The notes under the pieces were generated by a model. It was not told the origin of the DNA. It made no database searches and saw only the letters and a list, made by a program, of their open reading frames with translations. Positions 60,066 through 64,000 of a stretch of DNA of 64,000 nt are shown here, one piece after another. Both the position numbers and the translations under genes were made by a program. How positions within the stretch are numbered: position 1 is the first letter of the stretch; each line of letters begins with the position of its first letter. This stretch comes from Cunninghamia lanceolata (Eukaryota; Streptophyta; Pinopsida; Cupressales; Cupressaceae), in the NCBI GenBank assembly GCA_027924645.1, contig BSBN01000038.1, forward strand, positions 124,001-188,000. Direction: 5' to 3'.

Positions 60066-60344
60066 AAACCTTACCCATCACTTCACCTAGGTAATCACTA
60101 ATTAAATCACCTTATTACTCCATTCAACCATACCCATACCACCCCTTTCTCACTCCACAACTTGTATTAATGCACGATTCACCCCATGACATGCTACAGT
60201 TACCACAATGCCAATTCACTCTACCATCATTCTTCATATTATCTTATAAATCACCATCCTTTCCTCCCATTCCTTGAGACATCATACCATGACATGCACC
60301 AATGAAAAAAATTAAAAAACCAATGAAAAGAATTAAAAAAACCA

Positions 60345-60425
60345 TTTTTATAGTTCTAGGAAATGGATATCCATTTCTGGAATATTCCCAAAATAGATAT
60401 ATGTTTCCTGGAACTATAAAAATAG
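60345..60425. repeat. GATATC inverted repeat, copy 2 right
   Basis: ATTTTTATAGTTCTAGGAAA pairs with TTTCCTGGAACTATAAAAAT; one GGATATCCATTTCTGGAATA unit less than in copy 1. Confidence 0.75.
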
Positions 60426-60496
60426 TTTTTTAAACCACAAAATGGATATCCATTCCAAACGAATATTTTTAACATGCCTATGAAAGTCAAAGTTAG

Positions 60497-62140
60497 CTAA
60501 TTCATATTGCGATTGTTTTGACATGATTTATACACAGATCTTATTCTTGAGAACTCTGTGATGAATGCATGTACACTACTTTGTTCTGTGACTAACTCAC
60601 AATACTTTCTAGTTTTTCCATCCTTTAATGGATATTGAACATTGGTGAACCTCTTTAGATCCACTAATTGTTGTTCAAAATCATGTGAACTACTTTCATG
60701 CATGCATTATTCTAACAATGAAAGGTTACCACATCTATTGCATTGTCCAAAAACACATGGTTTTGAAAAAAAAGAATTGCCCATCCGTTGTTTCACAAAG
60801 TAAACTTGTTATAAAATCCTTAATTGTTGTAGGTGGCATATTAATACCACTTTCTTGCATAATTTGGTTAGTATGCAAAGTACAACGTATATATCAAAAA
60901 ATATCATAATAATAATGAAATTGTACATGATTTTTACAACAACAAGAGATTCATTGCTTATTAATCTTGACATACCAAGATTTACGTTTCTCAAATGATC
61001 TTTGACTTATACTAAAATTTTCTAGAACTAAATCATCTAGAAATTTTCTATATAATTATGTTTGAGTCATGTCTAAAAGATGTTTTGGATGAGGATCACG
61101 ATTTTTTGACGCTGCCCTTAATTTCAAAACATCTCTAGCATTTGATGAAACCCTTGTATTATCATGCCAATATTTTTCAATCAAAGACCTAATTTCATTA
61201 TTTAATTTCATGTTAGACCTTGGGAGCCTACCACTAAAAGTCCAACATTGGTTGACTGCATCCTCTTCAATACTTACTCTTCTCTTCACTGCTCTTCTTA
61301 AAGTTACAACATGCACATTTAAATATCCACTTGTCTTTCTTATCATTCTTTTGCTCACAACTGATTTATTAACTAAAGCAATTGTTATTGCTCGACATGT
61401 TGCATTCTTATCCTTAGATCAAATTTTTTTCCAATAGAACCAATAGTATTAACAACACTAGACATAACTTGTTCCATTAATTCATCCACCTTTTTGGGTT
61501 TTACAAAAATACCTAATTTTTTCATTATTTTTCTCATTTTTGACATTCTCATCAATTTTAATACAAGTTGGCATTGAAATCCGAGAGTTTTTCTATAAAA
61601 AAAAATTGTTTATACAATCCATTTGCATGGGTTCGAATTTGTCTCCAAGATATCTTACCATGAAGATCCTTCAAAACATTACTTTCAATTTTAAAAAAAA
61701 AAAACATTTTCATTTTCACGCATACAAGGGTTTTCATTTTCATTTTTTATTGTCTTGTTTGTAGTAGAAGCATTTATATCAACAATGTTATATCTAGCTT
61801 GCTTTACATCATTAATCTCATTATCATTCAAGGGATTCAAAGACATACCTGGATTCATTCTTATACTTGCATTTCCCATGTTCTTGTCCTCTTCCACATT
61901 TGCATACACTACATTCACTTCATCCATATTGGTCTCTTCAATATTCTCCTCTTCAATGTTCTCCTCCTCAATGTTCTCCTCTTCAATAATCATCAAACTG
62001 GATGCTACATCATTCTTCATTTTTTTAATCCTCTCTCTCCTATCTCTTTGTCATTTTGCCTCTTTCTCTCGATGTTCTTCAATTTCTTCAACTGTCATAA
62101 CCTTCCTCTTCTTTTTTTGTTGACATTTATTTGATCCCAT
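60497..62140 (-). pseudogene. DDE-transposase-like gene, N-terminal 5' half, copy 2
   Basis: ATG at 62,140 starts the same basic N-terminus as copy 1, with EENIEEENIEEENIEE, SKRMIRKTSGYLNVHV, YWHDNTRVSSNARDVLKLRA, PHPKHLLDMTQT, and FTNVQYPLKDGK. Stops are shared with copy 1 after DMTQT and elsewhere. An A-run of about 12 near 61,690-61,702 adds a frameshift, and the end of the half (VKHSQYA and donor) is deleted. Confidence 0.65.
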
Positions 62141-62946
62141 GATTGCCAAAATGTGTTGGATCCCTTCTTTAAAAAATTATGAAATACAAGTAGATGTAGA
62201 TCCTTTGTTCAATATGATATTTGCTTGATATTTGTTTGATCTCTCCAAGAAATAGAATCCTTCTAAAAAATGGATTCTCTACTTCATTCCATCTGAAAAT
62301 TCTCCTTATGATTGAATCCCTATAAAAATTGCATAAAATATGTCTTGTGGAGAGCTCGAATTGATGTTTTGCATATAAAAAGTCGTTAAATTTGTCACTG
62401 TCGGTCATACTCGTAAAAAGGAATGTTGAAAGTATCAGTCATACTACCAATTTATGAAAAAAAAAATGGCTAAATAAGAAATAGGTACCCATTTTGAAAA
62501 ATAACGAGTACCCGTTTCTTGCTATTTCAAACTTGCCACCCGCCAATTTACATTGGTTTTAGGCTTGGTAAAGGCTTGGAAACCTAGGCCTAAGCCTTGG
62601 ACCTGCAATCAACCTGCAACTAGGAGACCATGAAAACAATGAGAGAAAAAACTAGTTTCACCCCTATGTCTGACAATTTTTTTTACAGAATATTTTAATG
62701 AAATTAAAACCCATTATAGATCTGAAAGTCTAGTTTTCAAATATGTATTATTTTTCTACTATTGAAACATAATTTTCTAATTTATTATTTAGTTTCGAAA
62801 CAAACTAACTCATAAACTTGAAATAACATACGTTACTATTTTGTAAAAAAGAAAATAAATTTTCTTTACAAGTTAATTTGCGTCAATTAAATGAAAAAAA
62901 AGCTTTCCGATGATGTCGAATTAGTCGATTCTGCCAAATGCCGGCA

Positions 62947-64000
62947 ATCCTAGGGTTTTGGTTTCTATTGCTGCCAAGACTGGAGCTAGAGCTTCAACTA
63001 GGAGCGAGGTGAGGGTTTCTAGCACCAATGACGACAATCTGAGAGATGGAGAAACTTTTTCTTTGAGCTCCTCGGTTGAAGGTCACTATGAGGGAGCTTC
63101 TGAGCATGCTATTGCCAGACATGGTTCATTACCTGTTGCACCTACCGCTGTTATCTCTGGAGGTCAGACTGGGTTTGGGAAACAACTCTCGCTTGTCTAT
63201 CTCTTCTCCTCAATTCCCTATGGGAGACAGTCCCTACTTCTGTGCACTCCTTTGTAGCGGTGGTTAAATATGGGGCAGAGCAATGATGTGAGATCAACAA
63301 ATATTTATGTGGTGGGTGATCCTATGGTAATTCCTAGCTCTAGATCCAGATCTCCTAGGGTCTCTTCAAAGCCGCAAAACACATGTATTTCTACCAGGAG
63401 GTCGGTACAATGCTTAGATAATCCTTTGAAAAGTGAATTTTAGCACCAATATTTTTAAAGGAAATGCCTTGAAAACGAAGAATTTTTTTCTAAGTATGGG
63501 TTGATTGGTAGGGTTTAGTCAATTTTTGGCCCAACCTTCCTGCATTACATGAATGGATTTCAAATTCTTGGGGTCCCCTTATGGATAAAAACTTGGAAAG
63601 TTATCCCAATGCAAAACGGTTTTTTCACAGTGGTATTCGACAACAAGCAAGACAAAAATGCCATTCTCAACCACACATGGATGTGGGGGTGAAAGCTCAC
63701 TACTCCTAAAATCTTGGCATCCAAACCTTTGATCTAGCCACCGAATCATTTGATGTTATGTCAATTTGGGTGTGCCCTCCCTAATCTTCCTTTGCACTTT
63801 TGGTTTGAGCCATGCTTTGCAGCTATTGGAAACCTCTTTTGGTAACTTCATAAGTACAGACGCAAATTCAAAAAATTTCATCCACACAACCTTTGCAAGG
63901 ATTTTGGTTGAAGTGGATATCTCCAAAGCCCTCCCAGCAGAGATTATCTTGAATGCAAATGGCAAACAATTGGTTGCAAACTTTGGATTACGAAGACTTA
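62947..64000 (+). pseudogene. DUF4283/zinc-knuckle ORF, copy 2, many 1-base insertions
   Basis: Counterpart of 24,529-25,558. Reading starts well (IAAKTGARASTRSEVRVSS) but from 63,180 is broken by about 14 single-base insertions relative to copy 1, each doubling or extending a short run (for example GGGG for GGG at ~63,274, AAAA for AAA at ~63,430, GGGGG for GGGG at ~63,688, CC for C at ~63,726 and ~63,832). No compensating deletions were seen. The zinc knuckle lies beyond the window. Either a genuine pseudogene or uncorrected sequence. Confidence 0.7.

Overview
This is a repeat-dominated nuclear window from a seed plant. A gymnosperm (conifer-type) genome is the best guess from the style of its elements: long-LTR Ty1/copia and Ty3/gypsy elements nested in each other, TTTAGGG-type interstitial repeats, long (CT)n tracts, a DUF4283/zinc-knuckle retroelement ORF and long AT-rich intergenic stretches. 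Genus cannot be set from sequence alone. Only one gene looks intact by eye, a single-exon F-box gene (4,685-5,845, minus). Everything else that codes is transposon-derived or a decayed gene fragment.

Layout. 1-1,105: decayed repetitive-family protein gene on the minus strand. 3.1-6.2 kb: F-box gene with two unrelated 55-bp tandem arrays on either side, a 112-bp tandem duplication covering its 3' end, and a SEC22-like exon fragment. 7.0-9.2 kb: minisatellite, short duplications, a hairpin and a tRNA-derived SINE-like element. 11.34-25.56 kb: first copy of a very large repeat unit. 24.5-26.47 kb: DUF4283 retroelement with poly(A) end. 27.0-42.2 kb: one Ty3/gypsy element on the minus strand, broken by a complete 7.3-kb copia element (33,334-40,634, target duplication GAAGC), a 373-bp LTR-like insertion and a 3-kb block between gag and protease. 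43.3-43.7 kb: fragment of an FAD-dependent oxidoreductase gene. 44.4-48.75 kb: a degenerate satellite split by a 2.9-kb terminal-inverted-repeat element. 48,752-64,000: second, same-orientation copy of the large repeat unit, running off the window.

The main result concerns the large repeat. Read on the minus strand, both copies carry the remains of one gene for a DDE-transposase-like protein. Its N-terminal half lies at 21.9-23.5 kb and its catalytic half at 13.0-14.4 kb. A phase-compatible donor (GTATGT) and acceptor join the halves, so the 7.5 kb between them reads as one intron. That intron is filled with (CT)n, a GA/TTTAGGG foldback block and a ~184-bp tandem repeat. Copy 2 shares several inactivating lesions with copy 1, so much of the decay predates the duplication. 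A 1,385-bp LTR-like insertion is present only in copy 2 with its empty site preserved in copy 1, so that insertion followed the duplication.

No rRNA gene, intact tRNA gene or CRISPR array was seen. Boundaries of repeats are by-eye estimates unless a target-site duplication is named.
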